Assembly (NCBI GenBank): GCA_023957315.1
Contig: JAMLHE010000020.1
Span: forward strand, 1 to 43,878
Direction of reading: 5' to 3'
Length of the DNA stretch: 43,878 nt
Source of the DNA: Candidatus Kapaibacterium sp.
GTDB taxonomy: Bacteria; Bacteroidota; Ignavibacteria; Kapaibacteriales; UBA2268
This document shows positions 1 through 7,074 of this stretch, in pieces. The translations under genes and the position numbers were made by a program. Within the stretch, counting starts at the first letter, position 1, and each line of letters begins with the position of its first letter. The notes beneath the pieces were generated by a model. That model was not told the origin of the DNA. It saw only the letters and a list, made by a program, of their open reading frames with translations, and searched no databases.

Positions 1-802
1 CTGCAAGAAGTATATCATCATATATAGCACATCCTGCCCAATCTTTATTCACGTTCCCTGCAGGTTGTTCTTCAACCCACACTCCATTTAATTTACTATA
101 TAATCGAGCGGTATTTCCAGCCATCATTTGACCATTATTTATAGAGCAACACCCCCAATTACTATTCACATTGCCTGCCGGTTGTTCATCAACCCATGTA
201 CCTGATAAATTACTATAAACTCTACCGTTTGACAATGACCTTGAGGTGGCTATCATTTGACCATTATTTATATCAGCCGACCACCAAACTCTATCAACAT
301 TTCCAGCAGGTTGTTCTTCTACCCACGTCCCATTCAATTTGCTGTATAATCTTCCTGTCGTCGCATTCACCCCTGCTATCATTTGACCATTATTTATAGC
401 AACCGGTCTCCAATTTCTATTCACGTTCCCTGCAGGTTGTTCTTCAGACCATGAAGTACCATTATAACTATATAATCTACCATCTATGGAATTTTCTATT
501 GAAACTATTATTTGACCCTTATGAATAGATGCTCCCATCCAATATTTATCAAAGTCTCCTGCCGGTTGGTGTTCGGCCCAAGCACCATTCAATTTACAAT
601 ATACTCTGCCTGCAGTATTATTCACAACAGCAACCATTTGGTCGCCATCTACACAGCTACCAAACCATCTTCGATTTACATTACCTACAGGTTGTTCTTC
701 AGACCAGACGCCATCCAGATAACTCCATAAACGGGTTAAATGAGCGGAAGCCATCATTCGTAATGATTTACCAAAAACTCTTCTTCTTATATTTGCATCC
801 AT
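1..802 (-). CDS. Repeat-containing fibre / adhesin-like protein (partial, C-terminus outside window)
   Basis: The minus frame opens at an ATG whose first base is 802 and stays open to the window edge, giving 267 codons. After about 25 residues it consists of five full units of 39-43 residues and part of a sixth. Each unit has the pattern GNVNRxW, then INNGQMIA, then GR[LV]YSKLNGTW and V[ED]EQPA. The regular Trp and Gly-Asn positions suggest a beta-propeller or beta-solenoid. It is the most distal gene seen in the late operon, after three fibre or decoration genes, so a receptor-binding or virion-surface role is inferred. The units are similar but not identical at DNA level. No enzymatic motif was seen, and the family was not recognised. 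Confidence 0.75.
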   Translation of the reverse strand, partial: MDANIRRRVFGKSLRMMASAHLTRLWSYLDGVWSEEQPVGNVNRRWFGSCVDGDQMVAVVNNTAGRVYCKLNGAWAEHQPAGDFDKYWMGASIHKGQIIVSIENSIDGRLYSYNGTSWSEEQPAGNVNRNWRPVAINNGQMIAGVNATTGRLYSKLNGTWVEEQPAGNVDRVWWSADINNGQMIATSRSLSNGRVYSNLSGTWVDEQPAGNVNSNWGCCSINNGQMMAGNTARLYSKLNGVWVEEQPAGNVNKDWAGCAIYDDILLA

Positions 803-820
803 ATCTAAAAATTTATATTT

Positions 821-1177
821 TTACGAATAATTGTCACTCACCAACCATCTTCTAATAGTTCCGTCATAAATCATAGAAAAATCTTTGCTGGAAGACGCCG
901 CTATTCTTTCGGTAGCCCTCTGAAATTCATCTGCTGTATTCGGCAAGGTTATTACAATACCGGAGCCTGATGAATTTTTCACAGTAATTAAATATGCGAA
1001 ATTCTCTTGTATGTTAGATAATGAAAAACTTGCGTTTGCTGCTATAGTAGCTACAATCCAAGACCCATTATTGAAGTTAATTGTTAAATTGGACTGAGTA
1101 TATTTTATTAATCCTGCACTTGACGCAATTTCAAACTCTTCCAAATTATTACCATTTATGCCAACAGCTTTTGCCAC
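821..1177 (-). CDS. Small virion-associated protein, probable fibre/spike accessory
   Basis: This 118-residue protein is rich in Ser, Asn and Thr and has the alternating pattern of a beta-strand protein, with a central stretch reading AYLITVKNSSGSGIVITLP. It ends close to the repeat protein and follows the 170-residue protein after one base, so it is part of the late structural operon. Similar short beta-rich proteins occur next to phage fibre genes. No exact family was recognised, and the structural role is inferred from composition and position. Confidence 0.6.
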   Translation of the reverse strand: MAKAVGINGNNLEEFEIASSAGLIKYTQSNLTINFNNGSWIVATIAANASFSLSNIQENFAYLITVKNSSGSGIVITLPNTADEFQRATERIAASSSKDFSMIYDGTIRRWLVSDNYS

Positions 1178-1178
1178 T

Positions 1179-1691
1179 TTACGCTCTTATTATTGGTTCG
1201 CCGATTTCAGTAGCTATTTCAGTTGTACTGATAGCTTTCCCAAGTCTCTGTCTGATGTGTCCTGCTGTTGTAGGGACTGTAGTTGTAACTCCGCCCGGAG
1301 TAGAAGCATCTAAGAAATAAACCGCTCCAACTGTTAATCCTGATTTTTGATTGTTTGTCTTGTTACCTAAGTAAACGGTTGCATTTGCGGGTGCTGTAAC
1401 GTTTTCAAGAACAAAACCATCGGCTTTCTTAGTGATTGTTGAAGCATCTGCCTTACGTACCTTTTCACCACTTGAATCATGAATATTGACATAATCACCT
1501 GCTACTAAATTCTCGCTCGCAGCAATTAACTTTGTATCTGCTCCAACACCAACAGGCAAGAATGTTGCATCTAACTTCCCTGTTGCATCCGCTGCTATAA
1601 TCTTACCTGCATCTCCTGCACCCGAACTTGCAACTAACCCCTCTACTTCTTCAAGGTTCGTAGTACCTACTTTTAAATATTTCTGTGCCAT
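1179..1691 (-). CDS. Phage head/tail decoration or fibre protein
   Basis: The 170-residue product has an N-terminal segment GDAGKIIAADATGKLDATFL, of a type common in phage decoration and head-fibre proteins. Its C-terminal half, with VYFLDASTPGGVTTTVPT followed by G-A-I-S and a final IGEPIIRA, resembles small beta-barrel tip domains. The last 60 residues are similar in layout to the end of the neighbouring 166-residue protein, so the two probably share a domain. It lies 3 bases after that gene. The exact virion location is not determined. Confidence 0.65.
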   Translation of the reverse strand: MAQKYLKVGTTNLEEVEGLVASSGAGDAGKIIAADATGKLDATFLPVGVGADTKLIAASENLVAGDYVNIHDSSGEKVRKADASTITKKADGFVLENVTAPANATVYLGNKTNNQKSGLTVGAVYFLDASTPGGVTTTVPTTAGHIRQRLGKAISTTEIATEIGEPIIRA

Positions 1692-1694
1692 AAT

Positions 1695-2195
1695 TTACCT
1701 CATTATTCCTATTTCTATATTTACAATTAAAGTTTCTGTATCTGATGCGTAACCTACAATTTGCCATATTCCTGTGCTTGGCGAAGTCAATGTAATATTG
1801 CCATCAAGCCCAAGATAATAAATTGCGTTCGCTGACAATCCCCAACCCGGATTTACAATCTTTCCGGTTCTTACTGTCACTGCATCGCCTAAACTTGCCG
1901 AATTTACCGACATTCCAACTAAACGATTGAAGCATTCAGGGTTGTCGTTTGATGCTTTATAAGCAAGTCCATCTTTCAAGTAAACCAATCTGTGTCCATT
2001 GATGACTTCGCCTGTTGTGTGAATTAAATCTAACTTACCATCAATAACAGCTTTAGTATAGTAGCGTTCGTCGTGATTGTGACCAACATCGTTATTTGCA
2101 GTTGAACTGTCCGTTTCCAAAACAGCAATTTTTGTTTCTTTCAATTCAACTTCGTGAACTTCGGTGGTTATATTGACTGATATAATGTGTTCCAT
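1695..2195 (-). CDS. Phage fibre-type structural protein with GHNHDERYYTK motif
   Basis: Residues about 38-47 read GHNHDERYYTK, a signature seen in many tail-fibre and collar proteins, where HNHD...YYTK precedes a linker to the next domain. The 166-residue chain then has a beta-rich C-terminal domain (AIYYLGLDGNITLTSPS, then a final IEIGIMR). This parallels the 170-residue product just downstream. The gene starts 2 bases after the 111-residue gene stops, in the same late operon. Assignment to a fibre, spike or head decoration cannot be settled from the sequence. Confidence 0.65.
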   Translation of the reverse strand: MEHIISVNITTEVHEVELKETKIAVLETDSSTANNDVGHNHDERYYTKAVIDGKLDLIHTTGEVINGHRLVYLKDGLAYKASNDNPECFNRLVGMSVNSASLGDAVTVRTGKIVNPGWGLSANAIYYLGLDGNITLTSPSTGIWQIVGYASDTETLIVNIEIGIMR

Positions 2196-2197
2196 CT

Positions 2198-2533
2198 CTA
2201 CCCCGGTATCGGCTCTAAATTAAAAGTTAATTCAAGATGTCCCTGCAGTCCTTTTTTACGCGAAATCCTTGTACCGTCAGATTTTATGATGACAAACTCC
2301 CAATAATAAGTCGTTAATTCCAGATTTTTTGTCATAGCAGGAGTTATTACAACAAGAGTTTCGTATTCATTATCATGATCAGTTTTACTTATCCTTAGAG
2401 CGGGCTCAGGGTCTTTTGGTGACTTTTTCCAAGTGTGCACAATTGTTGTTCCCGTTAATGACTGTGGAACACTATTCAAGCTATAATTAAAGCGAATCTT
2501 TTCAGTCGCACCCCTGACCATCTCCGTTAGCAT
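2198..2533 (-). CDS. Hypothetical phage structural protein, single beta-sandwich-like domain
   Basis: This 111-residue protein has no signal peptide or membrane segment. The order of short hydrophobic strands (TIVHTWKK, ETLVVITP, TYYWEFVII, HLELTFNLEP) suggests a small Ig-like or baseplate-type beta sandwich. It sits between the fibre genes and the lysis region, with a 1-base gap to the lipoprotein gene. I do not recognise a named family. A resemblance to the N-terminal domain of baseplate upper proteins is possible but unproven. Confidence 0.55.
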   Translation of the reverse strand: MLTEMVRGATEKIRFNYSLNSVPQSLTGTTIVHTWKKSPKDPEPALRISKTDHDNEYETLVVITPAMTKNLELTTYYWEFVIIKSDGTRISRKKGLQGHLELTFNLEPIPG

Positions 2534-2534
2534 G

Positions 2535-2861
2535 TTACTTCCTATAAATATATATAACTGTATCTTTAATCAAAACTTCTCTACGTCTTGCAAACGGATT
2601 ATCGAGACACCAAATAAGGTTACCATCTTTAAGTATTTCGTATTCAACTTCATTTGTAGAGCCGTCCATACATGGCGGTTCTGTCCAATATACCGGCTCA
2701 TATCTCACAACAATGGAATCTATCGGAGCGGTATTTCTTTGGGCTTCTAACGGCTTCCAAGTAATTGATACATTCTCGTATATGTATTTAGCAGTATCAC
2801 AACTTGACAAACTAAGTAGTATTACTGAGAATAACAATATTGATTTGATTAATTTATTCAT
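2535..2861 (-). CDS. Small lipoprotein (possible outer-membrane spanin-like or exclusion protein)
   Basis: The 108-residue product starts with a lipoprotein signal peptide: MNKLIK, a hydrophobic core of about 11 residues, then a lipobox LSSC with the Cys at residue 20. The mature part contains several Tyr, Trp and Pro residues and a CMDGS segment, but no known catalytic motif. The start codon overlaps the stop of the RHH gene (ATGA). It lies near the endolysin and holin-like genes, which is where an outer-membrane spanin would be expected. That role is only a suggestion from position and lipidation. Confidence 0.6.
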   Translation of the reverse strand: MNKLIKSILLFSVILLSLSSCDTAKYIYENVSITWKPLEAQRNTAPIDSIVVRYEPVYWTEPPCMDGSTNEVEYEILKDGNLIWCLDNPFARRREVLIKDTVIYIYRK

Positions 2862-3049
2862 GACTTCCCTTTTAAAGCATCTTGGATTTGTTGATACCTA
2901 AAGCATCGTTCGTACATTTCTACATTGAAAAACAAGAGTAGTGATTCGATTATGTCATTACGGCTACATTTGATTTCTTTAGCTGCCTTGTCAGCTTTTC
3001 GCCGTGCTTCGTCGCTAATGTTAATAGTCACAGGTTCGCGGTTTCTCAT
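2858..3049 (-). CDS. Ribbon-helix-helix (CopG/Arc-like) protein
   Basis: In this 63-residue protein residues 6-40 have the RHH layout: a short strand VTINIS, helix A with EARRKADKAAKEIK, then SRNDIIESLLLFF. Such proteins bind DNA as dimers. It overlaps both neighbours by 4 bases (ATGA type), so it is translationally coupled between the holin-like and lipoprotein genes. A DNA-binding regulator inside a lysis/late block is unusual. Its target cannot be seen. Confidence 0.6.
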   Translation of the reverse strand: MRNREPVTINISDEARRKADKAAKEIKCSRNDIIESLLLFFNVEMYERCFRYQQIQDALKGKS

Positions 3050-3306
3050 TGCTTTGCCTTTGGTGTTTTTACTTCACATATCTGTTTTTTATTAGTGGCT
3101 TTTAAAACATTGATATAATCTTTCATGATATATGAACTTCCATACATCCATCCTATGGCAGATACAGCTTTTACAACAATATTCCACTCCAATGGATTCC
3201 ATTCAACGTTTATAAATGCGGCGAGTAGATAGATTGCAATGGTTAAAATGAGTACCCCAGTCAATCCACCAAATAAGTAGATACGTTTCTCGTTTATTTC
3301 GCTCAT
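3046..3306 (-). CDS. Two-TM membrane protein, candidate holin
   Basis: The 86-residue product has two predicted membrane segments, at residues about 9-31 (YLFGGLTGVLILTIAIYLLA) and about 43-62, and a short basic C-terminal tail rich in Lys. Size, two segments and a charged tail fit a small holin. It lies three genes from the peptidoglycan hydrolase and overlaps both neighbours by 4 bases. Holins have little sequence conservation, so the assignment rests on topology and context. The larger membrane protein at 4444-5064 is a competing candidate. Confidence 0.5.
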   Translation of the reverse strand: MSEINEKRIYLFGGLTGVLILTIAIYLLAAFINVEWNPLEWNIVVKAVSAIGWMYGSSYIMKDYINVLKATNKKQICEVKTPKAKQ

Positions 3307-3647
3307 TTTTGCACCTTTCTCGGACGTCCAACTTTACGCTTTTCAGTAGTACCGTCAGCTTTGACAAACTTTCCTGTTTCATCGCGGAGAGCGTATTTGT
3401 TTTTGGGAGCGGATTCAGCTTGACCACCATCAGTAATTTTCTCAACTGTCTTTTTCAGTTCCTTAGCGGTTTCAACTTGAGCATCTTCGGCAGTCTTTTT
3501 TAGCTCCTCTTGAAGTTTGTCCGTGTTTACGCCTGTCTTATCTGCAATCCATTGCAATAACATTATTCCTATAAAGCATACAACAAGCAATCCAACCAAC
3601 CCAAACAATACGGTATTATTATTAAATACTTCAATTAAAAATTCCAT
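3303..3647 (-). CDS. Membrane-anchored coiled-coil protein with AT-hook-like tail
   Basis: The ATG at 3647 is preferred over the one at 3659 because GGAG lies 6 bases before it, and the upstream ATG overlaps that Shine-Dalgarno. The 114-residue protein has one N-terminal membrane segment (residues about 13-32) and then a charged helical stretch with heptad-like spacing (KLQEELKKTAEDAQVETAKE). The basic C-terminus contains KVGRPRK, matching the GRP core of an AT-hook. It follows the endolysin gene. A spanin-like or membrane-adaptor function is possible; no family was recognised. Confidence 0.5.
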   Translation of the reverse strand: MEFLIEVFNNNTVLFGLVGLLVVCFIGIMLLQWIADKTGVNTDKLQEELKKTAEDAQVETAKELKKTVEKITDGGQAESAPKNKYALRDETGKFVKADGTTEKRKVGRPRKVQK

Positions 3648-3665
3648 GATAAACTCCATATATTT

Positions 3666-4622
3666 TTAATAATTAAGCACTTCTACAAGTACTTTTCCTT
3701 TTCGTATATTAATTGAATCTGCTGCTGCACGACTCAAGTCAATTATTGCATTGTTTGCGAAGGGTCCACGGTCATTGATTCTGACTTCGACTGACTTTCC
3801 ATTTCTGATGTTTGTGACTCTAACTCTTGTTCCAAATTCGAGTTCTTTGTGTGCTGCTGTGAAATCTTCCGGTCTATATATTTCTCCATTAGCTGTCCTG
3901 CGACCGTCAAAATAATCGGAATAATAGGTCGCAATACCTTCCATAGTTTCAAGAATCTCATCTTTAGTCTCCGCTTCTAAAAATTCATAATAACTTGTAA
4001 CATCAGTTATATGTGTTGTGCCGTCAGCAACCATGCCTCTAAGCGTAATTTCCCTCATTTTTACTGCATCATTCACGTTCCCCCCGATAATAATGCCTTC
4101 TTGTGCTAAAGTGTCCCATGAAACAAACGTGTCAACATGTGCTCCGCCCGGTCTTCGCTTTACTCTCCAATCTCCGGGCTTAGGGATATAATTGCCATAA
4201 ATTACGTCGCTTAAAGCATAAGTACGCCCAATTACTGCATAATCTCTTGCACGTGCGGACATAATGATTGGATATGCTTTGCCCTCTTTTGATTTTATCC
4301 CCCCAAAAATTCCACACCACGGCACAGGATATAAGAAGCCGAAATACTTACGCCAAACATCAATACTGTCACCACGATTTGAGCCTTTCGGTTGTTCAAC
4401 AACATGAAGGCATTCAAGCATAAGCTGAACATGAAGTGGTATTTCACTCCTCGCTGTCTCCGATGCTTGGCTCTGTTCTTGTTTCTGCTTGTCTTTCAGT
4501 AGCAGTTGGTTGGCGATACTCTTCGCTCTGACTTCTGTCAGAGATAAGGGAATTTCCGACCTGAATGCCAGTGCTAATAATGACAACAAGAGCAAGAATA
4601 AATATAGCGGAAGCAATCGCAT
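3666..4622 (-). CDS. Endolysin: N-terminal membrane/signal segment + CHAP-like amidase + RlpA-like lytic transglycosylase domain
   Basis: This 318-residue protein would degrade host peptidoglycan. Residues 1-20 form a hydrophobic signal or anchor, which suggests export without a holin or a signal-arrest-release form. Residues about 60-190 look like a CHAP/NlpC-type hydrolase with candidate Cys103 (in PWCGIFGG) and His162 (in GGAHVDTF). Residues about 228-318 are an RlpA-like double-psi barrel. It has the family's conserved His258 (TAAHKELEFGT) and Asp284 (RINDRGPFAN), equivalent to the catalytic His and Asp of RlpA transglycosylases. The first 60 codons overlap the preceding gene by 179 bases in another frame. 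The RlpA part is very clear, the CHAP part fairly clear. Confidence 0.8.
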   Translation of the reverse strand: MRLLPLYLFLLLLSLLALAFRSEIPLSLTEVRAKSIANQLLLKDKQKQEQSQASETARSEIPLHVQLMLECLHVVEQPKGSNRGDSIDVWRKYFGFLYPVPWCGIFGGIKSKEGKAYPIIMSARARDYAVIGRTYALSDVIYGNYIPKPGDWRVKRRPGGAHVDTFVSWDTLAQEGIIIGGNVNDAVKMREITLRGMVADGTTHITDVTSYYEFLEAETKDEILETMEGIATYYSDYFDGRRTANGEIYRPEDFTAAHKELEFGTRVRVTNIRNGKSVEVRINDRGPFANNAIIDLSRAAADSINIRKGKVLVEVLNY

Positions 4623-5064
4623 TTTGTGCTATCCTTTTAATTGTGTTTCCGGGTAATACAAATTCATCGTAAGCTAAAACCAGAGCCAACATCCCAAATG
4701 AGAAGAACACTCCAATTGCAACCGCGAATAGTGGCAGAAAGTAGAGCCAAAAAGTTAAAGACAATGCTCCTGTTACGGCTAATCCACCTATAACAAAGAT
4801 GTTTCTTCGTGTGTTGAACTTTTTATCAGCTTCGGTAAGTTCTTCTGATGTCTCAAACGGTTGTTCGATTGCAATTTGAACATCTTTGCGAACCGATTTA
4901 ACCTCGTCAATTAACAAATCCATCTCGTTTGAAATAGCAACTATTTCATCCATAAGCATTTGGTTTGGGTCTGCTTCGGTTTTAACTTCTTTGGGTCTAA
5001 TATGCTCCAATATTTCGGCAATATTTTCTTCAAGACCTGTTAGTCTTTCATCAATCGTAGTCAT
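4444..5064 (-). CDS. Multi-TM membrane protein with N-terminal coiled coil, lysis-region
   Basis: The ATG at 5064 is chosen because the previous gene stops one base earlier, giving 206 residues; a longer frame from 5130 would overlap that gene. Residues 1-75 are charged and helical. Three membrane segments then follow (IFVIGGLAVTGALSLTFWLY, LFAVAIGVFFSFGMLALVL, IFILALVVIISTGIQVG), and the C-terminus is hydrophilic and acidic. The last 59 codons overlap the signal segment of the endolysin in a different frame. Its position directly before the endolysin makes it a holin or lysis regulator candidate. No family was recognised. Confidence 0.5.
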   Translation of the reverse strand: MTTIDERLTGLEENIAEILEHIRPKEVKTEADPNQMLMDEIVAISNEMDLLIDEVKSVRKDVQIAIEQPFETSEELTEADKKFNTRRNIFVIGGLAVTGALSLTFWLYFLPLFAVAIGVFFSFGMLALVLAYDEFVLPGNTIKRIAQNAIASAIFILALVVIISTGIQVGNSLISDRSQSEEYRQPTATERQAETRTEPSIGDSEE

Positions 5065-5065
5065 G

Positions 5066-5314
5066 TCAGCCTCGCAGTATTTTAAAGAACGCATCGCCAA
5101 ACCGCAAACTAAGTTCATCAGCTTGGTCATCTGTGATGTTTTTAGCTTCTTCTTTAGCCGCTATGGTCAACAAGCGTATTTCTTTGCTTAATACCAATAG
5201 GTCAACTTTGCCGGCAACCTCAAGTTCTTGCAAATCAGCATATGATAACAAGGAATTGATTTTTGTTAGCAATTTACCTATGTTATCAGTTTTCTTTTCT
5301 ATATTCTCTGCCAT
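5066..5314 (-). CDS. Hypothetical small helical phage protein
   Basis: The 82-residue product is mainly helical and charged, without membrane segments or Cys clusters. Its start overlaps the end of the 99-residue gene by 29 bases, and its stop is one base before the ATG of the next gene, so it is embedded in the late operon. The reading frame is supported by tight packing and codon continuity, not by a recognised family. Function unknown. Confidence 0.55.
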   Translation of the reverse strand: MAENIEKKTDNIGKLLTKINSLLSYADLQELEVAGKVDLLVLSKEIRLLTIAAKEEAKNITDDQADELSLRFGDAFFKILRG

Positions 5315-5585
5315 ATTTCGCCTTATACTCTATTGATTTAATTCTATCTTTCGAATCGTTAATTTCTTTTGAGTGGTCGTTGTATTTATTCCACAGTAAC
5401 TCGAATTGCTTTGTCCAATTGTCATTCTTTTCGCTTTGTTTGTCCATAAAAGAAACAAGGCTTTGAACAATGATTTTAAGCTCTTTAACTGCATTCGCCG
5501 CTGACTTTAAAATAAAGCCGAAAAGCAGAAGGAAAACAGCTAAAATAAATTCGAGTATTATTCCAAGTATCAGCCAATTGTCCAT
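5286..5585 (-). CDS. Single-TM coiled-coil protein, i-spanin-like topology
   Basis: Residues about 4-28 (WLILGIILEFILAVFLLLFG) form one N-terminal membrane segment. The remaining 70 residues of this 99-residue protein are charged and helical with coiled-coil spacing. This matches the topology of inner-membrane spanins such as Rz, but many phage proteins of unknown role share it. It follows the Mu gp37-like gene by one base and precedes the lysis-related genes. The lipoprotein at 2535-2861 could be the outer-membrane partner. This is inference from topology only. Confidence 0.5.
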   Translation of the reverse strand: MDNWLILGIILEFILAVFLLLFGFILKSAANAVKELKIIVQSLVSFMDKQSEKNDNWTKQFELLWNKYNDHSKEINDSKDRIKSIEYKAKYGREYRKEN

Positions 5586-5586
5586 G

Positions 5587-6009
5587 TTAGTGTCCTTGAT
5601 ATATGTTCTGAATGCCGACCTGTAAGTAAGCGATGTAAAGTCCGGTTTTCGCCGTTTTAACAGGTGACATTTCTCCGCGATATAAGTAGAAACTTTTGTT
5701 TAGTATATTTCTTGCCAATTCATAATGTTGAATAATCTCATCATCACCCTCCTGGCTTTTCGAGAAGATAAAGATGGTAAACAAATCAATGAGTTTTCCG
5801 TATATCCCTCCACTTTTCGGTCCCGGCTCTTCCGCAGACCATGCTATGTAAATAGCACCGTCGGGTTTGGCTTGCGCTTCCTTGCCAATACTCTCTAATG
5901 CTTCAGGTGAATCAGGAAATGATGTAACAGTGATGTATGGTCTAATTCCGGCTTCTTTAAATCCAGAAATCAAATCATCTTTGATTTTATTTCTCAGCTC
6001 AATTATCAT
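5587..6009 (-). CDS. Mu gp37-like protein (DUF1834 family), head-tail connection
   Basis: The 140-residue protein begins with a helix (ELRNKIKDDLISGF), then GIRPYITVTSFPDSPEALES, and ends with a strand-rich part (YLYRGEMSPVKTAKTGLYIA). This layout fits the DUF1834/gp37 family that follows gp36 in Mu-like phages. It overlaps the gp36-like gene by 11 bases, in the same order as in Mu (gp35, gp36, gp37). The likely role is in the neck or tail terminator. Family assignment comes from pattern memory and gene order, so it is moderately sure. Confidence 0.7.
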   Translation of the reverse strand: MIIELRNKIKDDLISGFKEAGIRPYITVTSFPDSPEALESIGKEAQAKPDGAIYIAWSAEEPGPKSGGIYGKLIDLFTIFIFSKSQEGDDEIIQHYELARNILNKSFYLYRGEMSPVKTAKTGLYIAYLQVGIQNIYQGH

Positions 6010-6436
6010 AGCTCTCCAATCGGCACTTTGTAAATACCTGAGAAGGGCTTGTTACAGCGATTCCTTTTCTTGTTTTTCGTGGAATTCCCGCTAATGTTAT
6101 TGAACCGTTGCGAATCCGCTCAAGCATATTTAATTGCTCTTGATATGAAAGAACTACTGCCTTCATCTGCTCGTCATCATACACCATTTGGTACAAGAAG
6201 TATTTAAAAATCTCGAATTGAATCCTTGTCAACACTTGTTTCGATGGAAAATTTTCACTTTCCAAAGCTACTCCGCTTAAATCATAAATATCTGATAACA
6301 TCAAATCGATATAAGCGCCCGCCTCACTCATCAAGAGCTCAAGTTTATCGGGCGCCGAATCATTATTAGTAAAAGCATTGATATCTTGCTCAGGTATCTT
6401 GCTTGTGATATAATCTCTATTTAATAAATTAAACAT
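5999..6436 (-). CDS. Mu gp36-like protein (DUF1320 family), head completion/connector
   Basis: The 145-residue protein is mainly helical and starts MFNLLNRDYITSKIPEQDI, followed by a segment (EAGAYIDLMLSDIYDL) typical of DUF1320/gp36 connectors. That segment is an aspartate-containing helix at the position where gp36 proteins carry conserved residues. It lies between the decoration protein and the gp37-like gene. It is thought to bind the portal side of the head and help attach the tail. Order and layout support the call. Confidence 0.75.
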   Translation of the reverse strand: MFNLLNRDYITSKIPEQDINAFTNNDSAPDKLELLMSEAGAYIDLMLSDIYDLSGVALESENFPSKQVLTRIQFEIFKYFLYQMVYDDEQMKAVVLSYQEQLNMLERIRNGSITLAGIPRKTRKGIAVTSPSQVFTKCRLESYDN

Positions 6437-6441
6437 TTTTT

Positions 6442-6810
6442 TTATGGAGCTGTTACTGGTAATTTGAATTTAGTCAAGAACACTTCCTGAACTTCGTCAG
6501 CTGCTGCATCATGCAGCAATATGCCGTTTACGTAATCACCCTCTACTGCTAAAACGCCGTCACCTGCAATGTCGGATGCGATTAATGCACCTTTTGTGAG
6601 TTCTGCTTTGATTTTCACCAAGATAGTACCGGATGTTACTACAGAACCTTCATCTCCATTGTCCCATTCGTGTTCAGTTACTCCAAGAGCCAAGGCACCG
6701 GCAGCCGGTAAAACTCCAGCTGGGGTTATGAATTTAAATCCGCCGACAGCTGCTCCAAATGTTACCCCTATTCTGCTCTGAGGCACATAGGTTGGGTTTA
6801 CTTTAGACAT
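6442..6810 (-). CDS. Capsid decoration-type protein (DUF2190-like)
   Basis: The 122-residue product is rich in Gly, Ala and Val, and has the pattern AAGALALGVTEHEWDNGDEG followed by LVKIKAEL and GALIASDIAGDGVLAVEG. These Gly-Asp turns between short strands resemble DUF2190 head decoration proteins. It shares its boundary base with the gp35-like gene (start 6810). In Mu-like phages a comparable protein lies near the capsid gene. It probably coats or stabilises the capsid. Confidence 0.65.
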   Translation of the reverse strand: MSKVNPTYVPQSRIGVTFGAAVGGFKFITPAGVLPAAGALALGVTEHEWDNGDEGSVVTSGTILVKIKAELTKGALIASDIAGDGVLAVEGDYVNGILLHDAAADEVQEVFLTKFKLPVTAP

Positions 6811-7064
6811 TATTTATCTCCTTTAATAGTTTGTGTTTCGATTTTTTCAGTTGTTTTTTCCGTCTCAGGAAGTTTGGATTGCTCACCACCTTTTGGAGCT
6901 TTGATTTCCTTTCCTGTTTCTTTTGTCGCTTCCGGAACTGATTCCATAATGGTCACAATTCCGCCCAATCTAGCAATCTCTGTATCAGTTAGTTCGACTA
7001 TGGAGCCGGCTTTATACCGAACTCCATTTTTGCGAATACCGACCGCTATTTTACACTTATTCAT
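6810..7064 (-). CDS. Mu gp35-like small protein
   Basis: The 84-residue protein has an N-terminal segment of about 40 residues (VGIRKNGVRYKAGSIVELTD followed by TEIARLGG) that matches the small FluMu gp35-like domain found directly after the major capsid gene. The rest is a Lys/Glu/Thr-rich disordered tail. It starts 10 bases after the capsid gene and overlaps the decoration gene by one base. Its exact role in head assembly is unknown in the family. Confidence 0.65.
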   Translation of the reverse strand: MNKCKIAVGIRKNGVRYKAGSIVELTDTEIARLGGIVTIMESVPEATKETGKEIKAPKGGEQSKLPETEKTTEKIETQTIKGDK

Positions 7065-7074
7065 ATTCTACCTC

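Noticed and set aside
1..802. Possible diversity-generating retroelement target
   Set aside because: The repeats are tandem protein repeats, and no reverse transcriptase or template repeat was seen in the window. It could lie outside, but there is no evidence for it.
3203..3445. Minus ORF of 80 codons within the holin-like and membrane-protein genes
   Set aside because: It is an alternative frame of two well-supported overlapping genes, with no own start signals.
4444..5130. Longer form of the multi-TM gene starting at 5130
   Set aside because: The first 22 codons overlap the preceding gene. The ATG at 5064, one base after that gene's stop, is a better start.
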